Assembly: GCF_014042345.1 (NCBI RefSeq)
Contig: NZ_JACEZT010000012.1
Location: 62,001 to 126,000 of the forward strand
DNA from: Rugamonas brunnea
GTDB taxonomy: Bacteria; Pseudomonadota; Gammaproteobacteria; Burkholderiales; Burkholderiaceae_D
Length of the DNA stretch: 64,000 nucleotides
Direction of reading: 5' to 3'
Position 1 is the stretch's first letter, and each line of letters opens with the position of its first letter. A program made the translations under genes and the position numbers. Below, piece by piece: positions 45,715 to 56,030 of this stretch. The notes beneath the pieces are model-generated. The model ran no database searches, was not told the origin of the DNA, and saw only the letters and a program-made list of their open reading frames with translations.

Positions 45715-47415
45715 ATGCAAGCCTGGAATCAGATCTACACGCCGCTAGGCAGCTTGGGCCTGTCGGCCCTGGTCGCCGCGGTCCCCATCATTTTCTTCTT
45801 TGTCGCGCTGGCTGTTCTGCGCATCAAGGGCCATATCGCGGCCGCCGTCACGCTGTTGCTGGCGCTGGCCGTCGCCATTTTCGCCTACGGTATGCCGGTG
45901 CAGCAGGCACTGGCCGCCGCCGGCTTCGGCTTCGCCTACGGCCTGTGGCCGGTGGCGTGGATCATCATCACGGCCGTGTTCCTTTACAAGATCGTCGACA
46001 AGACGGGCCAGCTCGACATCATCCGCGCCTCGGTGCTGTCCATCACGGACGACCAGCGCCTGCAGATGCTGCTGATCGGCTTCGCCTTCGGCGCCTTCCT
46101 GGAAGGGGCGGCCGGCTTCGGCGCGCCGGTGGCCATCACGGCCGCGCTGCTGGTGGGCCTGGGCTTCAACCCGCTGTACGCGGCCGGCATGTGCCTGATC
46201 GCCAACACGGCGCCGGTGGCCTTCGGCGCCATGGGTATCCCCATCATCGTGGCCGGCCAGGTGACGGGCATCGACCCGATGCTGATCGGCGCCATGGCCG
46301 GCCGCCAGCTGCCGCTGCTGTCGCTGCTGGTGCCATTCTGGCTGGTGTTCATGATGGACGGCGTGCGCGGCATCCGCGAAGTGTGGCCGGCCGCGCTGGT
46401 CACGGGCGGCAGCTTCGCCTTCACCCAGTACTTCACCTCCAACTTCATCGGCCCTGAACTGCCCGATATCACCTCGGCCCTGGTGTGCCTGATTTCGCTG
46501 ACCGTGTTCCTGAAAGTATGGCAGCCAGCCAGCGCCAAGGCCACCGTGCGCGTGGGCGGCGGCGCCGCCGCGATGACCGGCTTTGGTGGCGTGGCCACGG
46601 GCGGCGTCAAACAGACCAGCCGTACCGCCTCGCCATACACCATGGGCCAGACCGTGCGTGCCTGGGCCCCGTTCCTGATCCTGACGGCCATCGTGACCGT
46701 GTGGAGCCTGCCGCAGTTCAAGGCCATGTTCGGCCCCAAGGGCGCGCTGGCGTCCACCATCATCAAGGTCCACGTGCCATTCCTGGACCAGCTGGTGATC
46801 AAGACCACGCCTATCGTGACGGCGCCCAAGGCGTATGAAGCGCTGTTCAAGCTGGACCTGTTGTCGGCCGTGGGCACGGCCATCCTGCTGACGGCCATCA
46901 TCTCGGCCGTGCTGCTGCGCATGAAGCCGCGCGACGCCGTCGCCGCCTTCGGCCAGACGGTGCTGGAACTGCGCCGCCCCATCCTGTCGATCGGCCTGGT
47001 GCTGGCGTTCGCCTTCGTGGCCAACTACTCGGGCATGTCGTCCACGCTGGCCCTGGTGCTGGCCGGCACGGGCGCCGCGTTCCCGTTCTTCTCGCCGTTC
47101 CTGGGCTGGCTGGGTGTGTTCCTGACCGGTTCGGACACGTCGTCCAACGCCCTGTTCTGCTCCCTGCAGAACACGACGGCGCACCAGATCGGCGTGTCGG
47201 ATACGCTGCTGGTGTCGGCCAATACGACCGGTGGTGTGACGGGCAAGATGATTTCGCCGCAGTCGATCGCGGTGGCGTGCGCGGCGACGGGCCTGGTGGG
47301 CAAGGAGTCGGAACTGTTCCGCTTCACGCTCAAGCATAGCCTGTTGTTCGCGACGGTGGTGGGGGTGATCACCACGCTGCAAGCCTATGTGCTGGCAGGG
47401 ATGATCCCCCACTAG
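45715..47415 (+). CDS. lldP: L-lactate permease
   Basis: A 566-residue polytopic permease with about 13-14 membrane helices. Family blocks are [20 protein letters not shown]-like near residue 65, [27 protein letters not shown] near 123-149, and [14 protein letters not shown] and [20 protein letters not shown] near the C terminus. It imports L-lactate (and often glycolate) with protons. GGAGG precedes ATG 45715. It follows lutACB and ends at a strong hairpin. Confidence 0.94.
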   Translation: MQAWNQIYTPLGSLGLSALVAAVPIIFFFVALAVLRIKGHIAAAVTLLLALAVAIFAYGMPVQQALAAAGFGFAYGLWPVAWIIITAVFLYKIVDKTGQLDIIRASVLSITDDQRLQMLLIGFAFGAFLEGAAGFGAPVAITAALLVGLGFNPLYAAGMCLIANTAPVAFGAMGIPIIVAGQVTGIDPMLIGAMAGRQLPLLSLLVPFWLVFMMDGVRGIREVWPAALVTGGSFAFTQYFTSNFIGPELPDITSALVCLISLTVFLKVWQPASAKATVRVGGGAAAMTGFGGVATGGVKQTSRTASPYTMGQTVRAWAPFLILTAIVTVWSLPQFKAMFGPKGALASTIIKVHVPFLDQLVIKTTPIVTAPKAYEALFKLDLLSAVGTAILLTAIISAVLLRMKPRDAVAAFGQTVLELRRPILSIGLVLAFAFVANYSGMSSTLALVLAGTGAAFPFFSPFLGWLGVFLTGSDTSSNALFCSLQNTTAHQIGVSDTLLVSANTTGGVTGKMISPQSIAVACAATGLVGKESELFRFTLKHSLLFATVVGVITTLQAYVLAGMIPH

Positions 47416-47430
47416 GAAGCAACTTCCTCG

Positions 47431-47453
47431 GCGGGCCGGGATCGCCGGCCCGC
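47431..47453. terminator. Terminator hairpin between convergent lldP and sulfatase genes
   Basis: GCGGGCCGG (47431-47439) and CCGGCCCGC (47445-47453) form a perfect 9-bp stem around GATCG. TATATTA follows on the plus strand; no long T-run exists on either side, so efficiency is uncertain, but position between two convergent stop codons supports termination. Confidence 0.6.
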
Positions 47454-47465
47454 TATATTACCGGT

Positions 47466-49865
47466 TCATGGCCGATATTCGATGTGCACGTCGTTGATTG
47501 TGCCTTTGAAGGTGAACGGCGCCTGCTCGAAGTAGTCGAGCGAGACGGGCGAGCCCCGGTCGGTGCCCACGTCCAGCGTCTCCGCGGCGCTGAAGGCGAG
47601 GGCCGCCGTGTAGGGCGCCGTGCCCGTGGCCACCTTTTCGCCATTGACCGACAGCGTCAGGTCGGCCGGGCCGCCGCGGCGCCACGACGTCATCTTCGTG
47701 TCGACCGTGATCACGGTATGGCCGGCCGCCAGCTTGCCCGGTGTGCGCAGCTTGGTGCGGGCCAGGTTGAAGCTGTTGTATTCATAGGTCAGCACCCCCT
47801 CCTTCATGTACAGCGACAGGCCGCCGCCGGCGCCGCCGAGCGCGTACAGCACGCCGTTGGCGTTCTCCGGCAAGTCCACGTCCACCGTCACGCGGTTGTT
47901 GTGGGACTTGATGTTGGGCGCGGCGAATTCCGGAATCCGGGTCGAGGCCTGGTTCAGGTGCCACTGGGCCGTGTTGTCGTATTTGCGGGGCCGCACGATC
48001 ATGTCGAAGCTGGCGCCGATCGGATACACCTTGTTGGCCCTGGCGTCCTCGTCGAACTTGCGCTTGAGTTCCGCCAGCTTCTCCGGGTACTGGGCTGCCA
48101 GGTCGTGCGCTTCGCTGTAATCCTCGTTCAGGTTGAACAGGCCCCACTGGTCATCCTCAGGCTTCCATTTGAGCCAGCCGAAGTGGTCGCCCAGCCAGCT
48201 GGTGTTGGTGATGATCGACAGCTTGCCGGCCAGCGACACGAGGAAACTCTGGTCGGCCACCCACGGCTTGCGCGGGCCCATGGCGGAGGCCATCCAGCCG
48301 GCGGAATATTCGCCGCGGCTGCCCATCACCTCGAAATACTGTTGGCGCTTGTGCTCGGGCGCCTTGGCGTTGTCGAAGGTGTCGGCCAGGCTGATACCGT
48401 CCAGCGCCTCTTGCTTCTGGCCATTGAGTTCGGCCGGCGGCGTGATGCCGGCCACGTCGTAGATGGTGGGCGCGATGTCGTCCACGTGCAGGAATTGGCT
48501 GCGCAGCGCCGTGTCGGGCTTGATGCGGGCCGGCCACGAGACGGCCATCGGGGTGCGCGTGCCGCCCAGGTAGCCGGCCACCAGCTTGGTGCCGACGAAC
48601 GGGCTTTCGCCGGCCCAGGCCCAGGCGGCGTGGTAGTGGCCTTCGATCTTCGGCCCGCCCAGCGCGGCCAGGCCGCCGTAGTTGTCGTTCAGGGCCTGCA
48701 TCTGCTGCTGCGGCGTGGTGATGATGCCGTTCAGGCCCGTGAGCGAGGCGATCGAGCCCTGCATGCCTTCGGACGAGGCGCCGTTGTCGGAGAAGATGTA
48801 GAAGATCAGGGTGTTCTCGCGCAGGCCCAGGCGCTCCAGTTCATCGACGATCTTGCCGGCCTGCGTGTCCGTGTGCTCCAGGTAGCCCGCGTACACTTCC
48901 ATCAGGCGCGCCTGGAATTTCTGCTCCTCCGCGCTCAGGCTGTCCCAGGCCGGCATCTCGGCCGGGCGCGGGGTGTTGACCGTGTTGGCCGGGATCCAGC
49001 CGATCGCCTTCTGGCGTTCGAACGCGCGAGCCCGGTAGGCGTCCCAGCCGCTGTCGAACTTACCCTTGTACTTGTCGCTCCATTGCTGGAACACCTGGTG
49101 CGGTGCGTGCACGGCGCCCGGCGTCCAGTACAGGAAGAAGGGCTGGTCCGGGTGGCTGGCGTGCTGCTGGTCGATCCACTCGACCGCCTTGCGCGCGATG
49201 TCCTCCGTGAAGTGGTACTTGGGATCGTGCGGCGACTCGACCAGCGTGGTGTCGTTCACCAGGTTGGGGCTGTACTGGTCCGATTCGCCGGCCAGGAAGC
49301 CGTAGAAGTGGTCGAAGCCATAGCCGGTCGGCCAGTGCTTGAACGGACCCTGTGCGCCCGCCTCGTGGGCCGGCGTGTTGTGCCATTTGCCGAAGGCGGC
49401 GCTGGCGTAGTGGTGCGCGCGCAGCACTTGCGGGATGGTGGCCGTGGTGGCCGGGATGATGCCGGTGTAGCCGTCGCTGTCGGTGGCCGCCTCGGTGATG
49501 GTGCCGCTGCCCACGTGGTGGTGGTTGCGGCCCGTGAGCAGGGCGGCGCGGGTGGCCGAGCTGATGGCCGTGGTGTGGAAGGCGTTGTATTCGATGCCGG
49601 TGCGGGCGATGCGGCTCAGGGTGGGCGTGTGGATCTCGCCGCCCACCGTGTCGGCCTGGGCGAAGCCGGCATCGTCGAGCATGATGACGACGATGTTGGG
49701 CGGCTGGGCCGGCCGCGCCGTGGCCGGGCGCGGCGCGCTGGCGCCGGCCCCGGTGTGCGCGGGCGCGGCCGCTTGCTGGGCGTGCGCCGGCAGCAGGCCG
49801 CCCAGGGCCATCAGGCCCAGCGACAGCGAGGTGCGGGTGGGAAGCGGGGACGGCGGAATTCTCAT
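47466..49865 (-). CDS. Exported arylsulfatase (type I, Ser at the formylglycine position)
   Basis: A 799-residue alkaline phosphatase-superfamily sulfatase with signal peptide (residues 1-30, ending AHAQ). The metal site is PPNIVVIMLDDAGF, and the active-site stretch is AISSATRAALLTGRNHHHVG with Ser102 where most sulfatases have Cys (C/S-x-P/A-x-R). IFSDNGASSEG supplies further metal ligands. The C-terminal 200 residues form a beta-rich domain. GGAG is seven bases before ATG 49865. It would release sulfate from organic esters in the periplasm if Ser102 is matured. No sulfatase-modifying enzyme is in the window. Confidence 0.87.
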   Translation of the reverse strand: MRIPPSPLPTRTSLSLGLMALGGLLPAHAQQAAAPAHTGAGASAPRPATARPAQPPNIVVIMLDDAGFAQADTVGGEIHTPTLSRIARTGIEYNAFHTTAISSATRAALLTGRNHHHVGSGTITEAATDSDGYTGIIPATTATIPQVLRAHHYASAAFGKWHNTPAHEAGAQGPFKHWPTGYGFDHFYGFLAGESDQYSPNLVNDTTLVESPHDPKYHFTEDIARKAVEWIDQQHASHPDQPFFLYWTPGAVHAPHQVFQQWSDKYKGKFDSGWDAYRARAFERQKAIGWIPANTVNTPRPAEMPAWDSLSAEEQKFQARLMEVYAGYLEHTDTQAGKIVDELERLGLRENTLIFYIFSDNGASSEGMQGSIASLTGLNGIITTPQQQMQALNDNYGGLAALGGPKIEGHYHAAWAWAGESPFVGTKLVAGYLGGTRTPMAVSWPARIKPDTALRSQFLHVDDIAPTIYDVAGITPPAELNGQKQEALDGISLADTFDNAKAPEHKRQQYFEVMGSRGEYSAGWMASAMGPRKPWVADQSFLVSLAGKLSIITNTSWLGDHFGWLKWKPEDDQWGLFNLNEDYSEAHDLAAQYPEKLAELKRKFDEDARANKVYPIGASFDMIVRPRKYDNTAQWHLNQASTRIPEFAAPNIKSHNNRVTVDVDLPENANGVLYALGGAGGGLSLYMKEGVLTYEYNSFNLARTKLRTPGKLAAGHTVITVDTKMTSWRRGGPADLTLSVNGEKVATGTAPYTAALAFSAAETLDVGTDRGSPVSLDYFEQAPFTFKGTINDVHIEYRP

Positions 49866-49948
49866 GTAAAGCTCCAAAGGCATGGCGGTTGGGGTGTTAC
49901 TGGCGATTGCGCGATTGCGGGCGGATGCTGGCGATGCGGGCCGGCGCG

Positions 49949-50995
49949 TCAGCCGCCCAGCGCCTGCGCCGCGCCCGTGGTCGTGGCGCAGCGGCGGTAG
50001 GCGCTGGGCGGCACGCCGTTCAGGCGCTTGAAGCTGCGGCTGAAATTGGCCACGTCCGAATAACCGAGCTGGTAGGCGATCTCGGACACGGCGTACTTGC
50101 CGCAATCGAGCAGGCGCTTGGCCCGCTCGTTGCGGGTGCGGGTGGCCAGCTCGCGGTAGCTGGCCCCTTCCTGTTCCAGGTAGCGGTCCAGGGTGCGGGC
50201 CGACACGTTGAGCTGGCGCGCCATGTCGTCCAGCGTGGGCTGGCAGTCGTGGGCTTCGCGCAGCATCATTTCGATCCAGCCCCGGTATTCGCCCGGCGTG
50301 CGGCACTCCTGGATCATCTGCTTGCAGCGCGCCTCGGCCTGGCGGAACGCGCGCTGGTCGTGCATGGGCAGGGGCTGGTCCAGGATATCGGTGGGCATGA
50401 GGATGCGCACGGTGGGCACGCCTTCCTCGTGGAAGTGGAGCCGGGCCGGCTGCAGGCCGCGGTAGCGCTGCACGTGCTCCGGTTCGGCCATGGCGAGGTG
50501 GATGTCGTAGGGGCCGATGCGGCCCTGGCATAGCGCCATCAGCTGCACGTGGGCCGACACGGCAAGCATCTCCAGGTAGAAGTTGACGGTGCCGCGCGCC
50601 AGCGCCGTCACGGGCTGGAACAGCACTTCGGCCACGTGCTCGCGGCGCTGGTAGCGCAGCGTGAACAGCGGCATGATCAGGCGGTAGTAGCGCGCCGCGA
50701 AGTGCAGCGCCTGGTCGATGGTGGCGCTGCTGATCAGGCCATAACCCACCACGTCGTGCGAATTGAGCTTGATCTGGCGCCCCAGTTCGAAACCGAGGTC
50801 GCCCCGCCCCGTCAGGCGCGCCACCTCCGTCAGGAGGGTGTCGATCTGGCCGCGCGTGAGCTTGGCCTGCAGGTCGTTGAGGGAGCGGATCTGGGCCGCG
50901 CTGAGCGCGTCGCGGCAGGGTGTGCCATGCGCCTCCAGGTAGTCGATGAGCTGGGCGAAATAGCGGGCCGGTACGAAGTGTTCTGCGTTATGCAT
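49949..50995 (-). CDS. AraC-family regulator with arabinose-binding-like N-terminal domain (OruR/ArgR-type)
   Basis: A 348-residue regulator: residues 1-230 match the Arabinose_bd domain found in OruR-like proteins (ARYFAQLIDYLEAHGTPCRDAL, GDLGFELGRQIKLNSHDVVGYGL), and the C-terminal AraC HTH reads LDDMARQLNVSARTLDRYLEQ and EIAYQLGYSDVANFSRSFKRLNGVPPSAYR. AGGAGG precedes ATG 50995. It lies just downstream of the SDR gene in the same direction and upstream of the sulfatase. The ligand is unknown. A paralogue is encoded at 53138. Confidence 0.85.
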   Translation of the reverse strand: MHNAEHFVPARYFAQLIDYLEAHGTPCRDALSAAQIRSLNDLQAKLTRGQIDTLLTEVARLTGRGDLGFELGRQIKLNSHDVVGYGLISSATIDQALHFAARYYRLIMPLFTLRYQRREHVAEVLFQPVTALARGTVNFYLEMLAVSAHVQLMALCQGRIGPYDIHLAMAEPEHVQRYRGLQPARLHFHEEGVPTVRILMPTDILDQPLPMHDQRAFRQAEARCKQMIQECRTPGEYRGWIEMMLREAHDCQPTLDDMARQLNVSARTLDRYLEQEGASYRELATRTRNERAKRLLDCGKYAVSEIAYQLGYSDVANFSRSFKRLNGVPPSAYRRCATTTGAAQALGG

Positions 50996-51040
50996 GGAAC
51001 CTCCTGGAGACGCGTGCGTTTGCATGGATTATGGCACTCC

Positions 51041-51877
51041 TTACAGCCAGCCCATCTTTTTCGAATCGATCAGGATCAGTTTCATCAGCACCGTGCGCGA
51101 GAGGCGGCGCAGGTGGTAGATCAGGCGCGCGTACGGGCCGGGCAGGGCCATGCTTTTCCCGCGCCGCACGGCGTCGATGATGGCGTCGGCCACCACGTCC
51201 GGCGGCGCGCCCTTGTCGCGGTAGTACTGGCCGAGGCGCTCGACCTGGCCGGCGCTGATGACGCGCGCCACGTTCCCGCCCTGCATGGCGGCGATCGGCG
51301 TGTTGATCACGCCGGGGCAGATCACGGAAAAGCCCACCTGGGATGCCGCGTGCTCCAGCGCCAGGCTGTCCGACAGCCCCAGCACGGCGTGCTTGGAGGC
51401 GGCGTAGGCGCTCATGTTGCAGGCCGGCGCCAGCGCGGCGGCCGAGGCCACGTTGACCACGTGGCGCGGGCCGCTCGCGCCCAGCATGGCCGGCAGGAAG
51501 AAGTGGCAGCCGTGCACCACGCCCATCAGGTTCACCTGCACCACCTTGTGCCACCAGTCGAGCGGGGTGTGCACGAACGGGCCCAGGTAGGCGATGCCGG
51601 CGTTGTTGACCAATACGTCGAGCGGCCCCACGGCCGCATGCACGTCAGCCGCGAAGCGGGCCATGGCGCTGGCGTCCGTCACGTCGACGACGAAAGTGCG
51701 GCAGCACGCGCCCAGCGCCCGCACCTGCTGCGCGGTGGTCTCCAGCGCGGTGGCGTTGATGTCCGACAGCAGCAGGCTGGCGCCGTGCCGCGCGAAAGCC
51801 AGCGCCGTCGCCTGGCCGATGCCGGTGGCGGCGCCCGTTACCAGCACGTGTTTGTTGTTCAGATCAGGGATGGCCAT
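51041..51877 (-). CDS. Short-chain dehydrogenase/reductase (SDR)
   Basis: A 278-residue classical SDR. The cofactor motif is HVLVTGAATGIGQATALAF at residues 10-28; NNAGIAY, the catalytic serine in NVASAAALAP and YAASKHA (Tyr-x3-Lys) follow; PGVINTP is the usual post-catalytic loop. The C-terminal extension (HLRRLSRTVLMKLILIDSKKMGWL region) is positively charged and hydrophobic, and may bind membrane. The substrate is unknown; similar SDRs next to AraC genes often act on lipophilic alcohols. ATG 51877 begins MAIPDLNNK. Confidence 0.85.
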   Translation of the reverse strand: MAIPDLNNKHVLVTGAATGIGQATALAFARHGASLLLSDINATALETTAQQVRALGACCRTFVVDVTDASAMARFAADVHAAVGPLDVLVNNAGIAYLGPFVHTPLDWWHKVVQVNLMGVVHGCHFFLPAMLGASGPRHVVNVASAAALAPACNMSAYAASKHAVLGLSDSLALEHAASQVGFSVICPGVINTPIAAMQGGNVARVISAGQVERLGQYYRDKGAPPDVVADAIIDAVRRGKSMALPGPYARLIYHLRRLSRTVLMKLILIDSKKMGWL

Positions 51878-52205
51878 GCTCACCTCGTGGTTGGATGGGG
51901 CGATTATGTGGCGTGCCGTGCGGAAATACTTGTGATTTCCAGCCATGTCGCCAGGCCGGGCATTACTTGAGCACGCAAGTATCGCTGGCTGCCGATAGGC
52001 GCAAAAGCACAAGTCGCCGGTGCGGTCGCGCGCTAGCATCGGTGGTGGACCGGGGCCGCTTTTATTGTCCGCGAGCGCAAGATTGGCGCGTATTTGCTTG
52101 CGTCCGGCGCAGTTGTCAACGCTATAATCGGCCGATGGCATCGCCGCCGGCGCTCCCCGCGTCGTACCGGTCCGATTGAATGTAGCGCAGTGCGAGAGTG
52201 TGGTC
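51878..52205. promoter_or_regulatory. Divergent intergenic region with repeated ACTTG motifs
   Basis: 328 bases between the SDR gene and the binding-protein gene. ATACTTGTGATTTCCAGCCA lies at 51926-51945, a perfect inverted repeat TACTTG-6-CAAGTA at 51964-51981, and CACAAGT at 52008-52014, so the ACTTG core occurs four times counting both strands. The first copy recurs (19/20) upstream of the second AraC gene at 53104. These are candidate operators for the AraC paralogues. Confidence 0.5.
52098..52128 (+). promoter_or_regulatory. Candidate promoter of the periplasmic binding-protein gene
   Basis: A perfect -10 hexamer TATAAT lies at 52123-52128, with TTGCGT at 52098-52103 as a weak -35 box at 19-base spacing. 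Transcription would begin about 70 bases before ATG 52206. Confidence 0.45.
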
Positions 52206-52988
52206 ATGGCCCGTTTCACCAGTCCTGTCATCCGTCGTCTGGCCAGTTGGCTGGCCGTTCCCTGGCTGTTGTCGGCCCACCTGGCCGGCGCCGCGCCCAT
52301 TGAACTGATGGTGGAGGATGCCGCCGCGCCCTGGTCCAACAGCGACGGCACCGGCTACGCCAACGACGTGGTGCTGGCCGCCTATGCCGCCGCCCACGCC
52401 GAGGTGAAGTTGACGGTGGTGCCCTACGCGCGCTGCAAGACCTATGTGATGGCGGGGGCGGTGGCCGGCTGCTTCAGCATGTCCGACGCGCCCGAGCTGC
52501 ACGGCAAGGTGCGCTTCGCGGACGTGCCCTTGTTCCTCGCCTATCCGCGCTTTTTCCAGAACACGGCCCATCCCGTCAACGCGCGCGGGCTGGTCGACCT
52601 GGCGCCCGGCACCCGGGTGGCCATCGTCAACGGCTACGAATATCCGCCCGAGGTGATGCGGCTGGAGCAGCGCGGCGTGCGGCTGCTGGCGGCCCGTTCG
52701 GAGGTGGTCAACCTGAAGAAGCTGGCGGCCGGACGGGTGGACCTGGTGCTGGCCATGATGGACGACCTCAAGACCGATCAGGTGCTGCTGTACGAGGCGC
52801 AGGTGGAGGGCGTGGCGTTCGCGTTCCAGGCCGCGCCGCAGGGCTCCTACCTGGGCTTCTCACTGACCCACCCGGACGGCGAGCGGGCCCGCGCGCTGTT
52901 CAACAGCGGCTACGCCGCCATCGTGGCCAACGGCGTCAAGCGCACCATCGACCGCAAGTGGAATTTGCCCGCCGCCGCGTCCCGGTAG
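52206..52988 (+). CDS. Periplasmic substrate-binding protein (SBP family 3)
   Basis: A 260-residue exported protein. A signal peptide (residues 1-29, ending LAGAAP) is followed by a two-lobe solute-binding fold: LMVEDAAAPWSNSDGTGYANDVVLAAY, VVPYARCKTYVMAGAVAGCFS with a cysteine pair, and LVDLAPGTRVAIVNGYEYPPEV. No ABC permease or ATPase gene is adjacent, so it may sense or scavenge a polar solute for a distant transporter or be an orphan. ATG 52206 is used; an in-frame ATG-like start at 52176 is upstream but precedes the signal-peptide basic region awkwardly. Confidence 0.8.
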   Translation: MARFTSPVIRRLASWLAVPWLLSAHLAGAAPIELMVEDAAAPWSNSDGTGYANDVVLAAYAAAHAEVKLTVVPYARCKTYVMAGAVAGCFSMSDAPELHGKVRFADVPLFLAYPRFFQNTAHPVNARGLVDLAPGTRVAIVNGYEYPPEVMRLEQRGVRLLAARSEVVNLKKLAAGRVDLVLAMMDDLKTDQVLLYEAQVEGVAFAFQAAPQGSYLGFSLTHPDGERARALFNSGYAAIVANGVKRTIDRKWNLPAAASR

Positions 52989-53027
52989 GCGGGAGTGGGA
53001 CGCACGGCAGGCGGGCAGCGGCGCGGC

Positions 53028-53062
53028 GAGGCAGGGCGGGGCAGGGCGAGGCAGGGCGGGGC
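53028..53062. repeat. G-rich tandem repeat
   Basis: GAGGCAGGGCGGGGC at 53028-53042 is repeated exactly at 53048-53062, a 20-base period in a G/C-only stretch between the binding-protein gene and the second AraC gene. It could form G-quadruplex-like structure but is short. Confidence 0.6.
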
Positions 53063-53103
53063 GCGGGCGCGGGCGGGTTGCCGGGGCCGGCGCGATCCGG
53101 TCT

Positions 53104-53123
53104 ATACTTGTGATTTTCAGCCA
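53104..53123 (+). promoter_or_regulatory. Second copy of the ATACTTGTGATTT motif, upstream of the AraC gene
   Basis: ATACTTGTGATTTTCAGCCA matches the copy at 51926-51945 at 19 of 20 positions. It ends 14 bases before ATG 53138 and includes a possible -10 hexamer TATACT (53103-53108). It may be the promoter or autoregulatory site of this AraC gene. Confidence 0.45.
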
Positions 53124-53137
53124 CGCGCATTCCCGCC

Positions 53138-54187
53138 ATGCCGTTGTACGAACCCATCCTGCCGTCGCGCTACCTGACGCTGTTGCTGCCGCTGCTCGCG
53201 GCGCCCGAGCGCGCGTGGCTGGATGCGCGGCTGGCCGAACTGGGACTGACCGTGGCCATGCTGGCCGAGCCGGGCAACCGGGTCACCATGGCCGCTTTCG
53301 AGCGCATGCTGGCCGGGCTGTCGCAACGCACCGGGCGCAGCGACCTCGGTTTCGCGCTGGGCCTGGCCATGCGGCCGGAGGACCATGGCCCGCTGGTGCC
53401 GCTGATGCGCCGCTGCACCACGCTGGAGCAGGTGTTCCGGGTGGTGATGCGCTACTTCCGCCTGATGTCGCCGATTTTCTCCATCAGCTACCAGCGTTAC
53501 GCGGACCGCGGTGAACTGGTCTACCGTCCCGCCGCGCCGATGGCCGCCGACATCATGGTGATGATGATGGAGGTGTACGTGGTCTCCGTCCACCCCTACC
53601 TGCGCGCCACGCTGGGCCAGCGTTTGCCGCCGTACGACGTGTATATGTCGATCGCCGCGCCGGCCCATGTGCGGCGCTACGCGGAACTGAAGCCGGCCCG
53701 TTTCCACTTCAGCGATGGCAGCCTGCCGCAGGCGCGGGTGGTGCTGCCGAACGCTACCCTCAATCTGCCGCTGCGCTGGCAGGAGGCGCCGGGCGCCATG
53801 CAGGACGTGCCCGACCTGGACACCCTGCTGGCCGACATCGGCCGCGCCGGCGGTTGCAGCGGCTGGATGCGGTTGATGCTCGAAGCGGCCGAGGGTTACC
53901 AGCCCACCATCGCCGATTTCGCGGCCCTGCTCAACGTCAGCGCGCGCACGCTGGCGCGCACGCTGGAGCAGGAGGGCACGTCGCTGCGCGCGCTGGCCAA
54001 GCAGGTGCGCCACGAGCGCGCGTGCGCGCTGCTGCGCGACCCGCTGCAACCGGTGTCGCAGATCGCCTACCGCCTCGGCTACAGCGACGTGGCCAATTTC
54101 AGCCACGCCTTCAAGGCCGAAGCGGGCTGCAGTCCGCGCGCCTGGCGCCAGGGCCTGGCGCCATCCCCGGCCACCGAACCAAGTTAG
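53138..54187 (+). CDS. AraC-family regulator with arabinose-binding-like N-terminal domain
   Basis: A 349-residue paralogue of the regulator at 49949. Residues 1-230 form the Arabinose_bd-type domain (SRYLTLLLPLLAAPERAWLDARL, GRSDLGFALGLAM), and the C-terminal HTH reads IADFAALLNVSARTLARTLEQ and QIAYRLGYSDVANFSHAFKAEAGCSPRAWR. The HTH recognition sequences of the two are nearly identical (ARTL, LGYSDVANFS), so they may share sites. Its own ATG is 14 bases after the shared 20-base motif. Targets and ligand are unknown. Confidence 0.85.
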   Translation: MPLYEPILPSRYLTLLLPLLAAPERAWLDARLAELGLTVAMLAEPGNRVTMAAFERMLAGLSQRTGRSDLGFALGLAMRPEDHGPLVPLMRRCTTLEQVFRVVMRYFRLMSPIFSISYQRYADRGELVYRPAAPMAADIMVMMMEVYVVSVHPYLRATLGQRLPPYDVYMSIAAPAHVRRYAELKPARFHFSDGSLPQARVVLPNATLNLPLRWQEAPGAMQDVPDLDTLLADIGRAGGCSGWMRLMLEAAEGYQPTIADFAALLNVSARTLARTLEQEGTSLRALAKQVRHERACALLRDPLQPVSQIAYRLGYSDVANFSHAFKAEAGCSPRAWRQGLAPSPATEPS

Positions 54188-54204
54188 CACGAGCACCGTT
54201 CCCC

Positions 54205-55731
<1,527 letters not shown>

Positions 55732-55837
55732 GTCTCGTCAACAAGACGCGAGTCTCGCCAGCGAGACTCGCGGGTTTGTGCGCCGCACAAGACCCATGCC
55801 ACTGCCTCCGACAGTGATTTAGTCTCGTCAACGAGAC
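55732..55837 (+). promoter_or_regulatory. Three upstream activator sites for the HbcR-like regulator
   Basis: Site 1 is GTCTCGTCAACAAGAC (55732-55747, one mismatch in symmetry). Site 2 (55748-55771) has 11-bp arms, GCGAGTCTCGC and GCGAGACTCGC, around CA. Site 3 is GTCTCGTCAACGAGAC (55822-55837, perfect 7-bp arms around CA). The common core is GTCTCG-N4-CGAGAC. Sites 1 and 2 are centred 20 bases apart, and site 3 is about 94 bases before the -24 element. Site 2 may double as a weak hairpin behind hbcR. Confidence 0.8.
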
Positions 55838-55922
55838 AAAATTGCCATGAATGTCACCTCTGCGGCATCTTTTCCTCCCCGTCGCGACAACTTTCACTTT
55901 TGAAACAAGCACTTGGCGTGCT

Positions 55923-55938
55923 TGGCACGATCGTTGCA
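55923..55938 (+). promoter_or_regulatory. Sigma-54 (-24/-12) promoter of the permease-bdhA operon
   Basis: TGGCACG at 55923-55929, four bases, then TTGCA at 55934-55938 matches the sigma-54 consensus TGGCACG-N4-TTGCW exactly. Transcription should start near 55949, about 80 bases ahead of the permease start. The upstream palindromes and the adjacent sigma-54 activator gene support function. Confidence 0.9.
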
Positions 55939-56030
55939 ATCGTCCGCTGCACGCATGCCCGACCGCAGCGGCCAGCAGAGCCGTCGGCGGCATGACCCGA
56001 CCTACGAATCACCTGTACTGGAGACTACCC

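Noticed and set aside
47484-50000. An 838-codon plus-strand frame opposite the sulfatase
   Set aside because: It is the antisense of a well-conserved sulfatase and shows the same GC-driven composition.
53028-53062. Short G-rich repeats considered as a CRISPR or minisatellite array
   Set aside because: Only two copies of a 15-base unit exist, without spacers of uniform length or cas genes.
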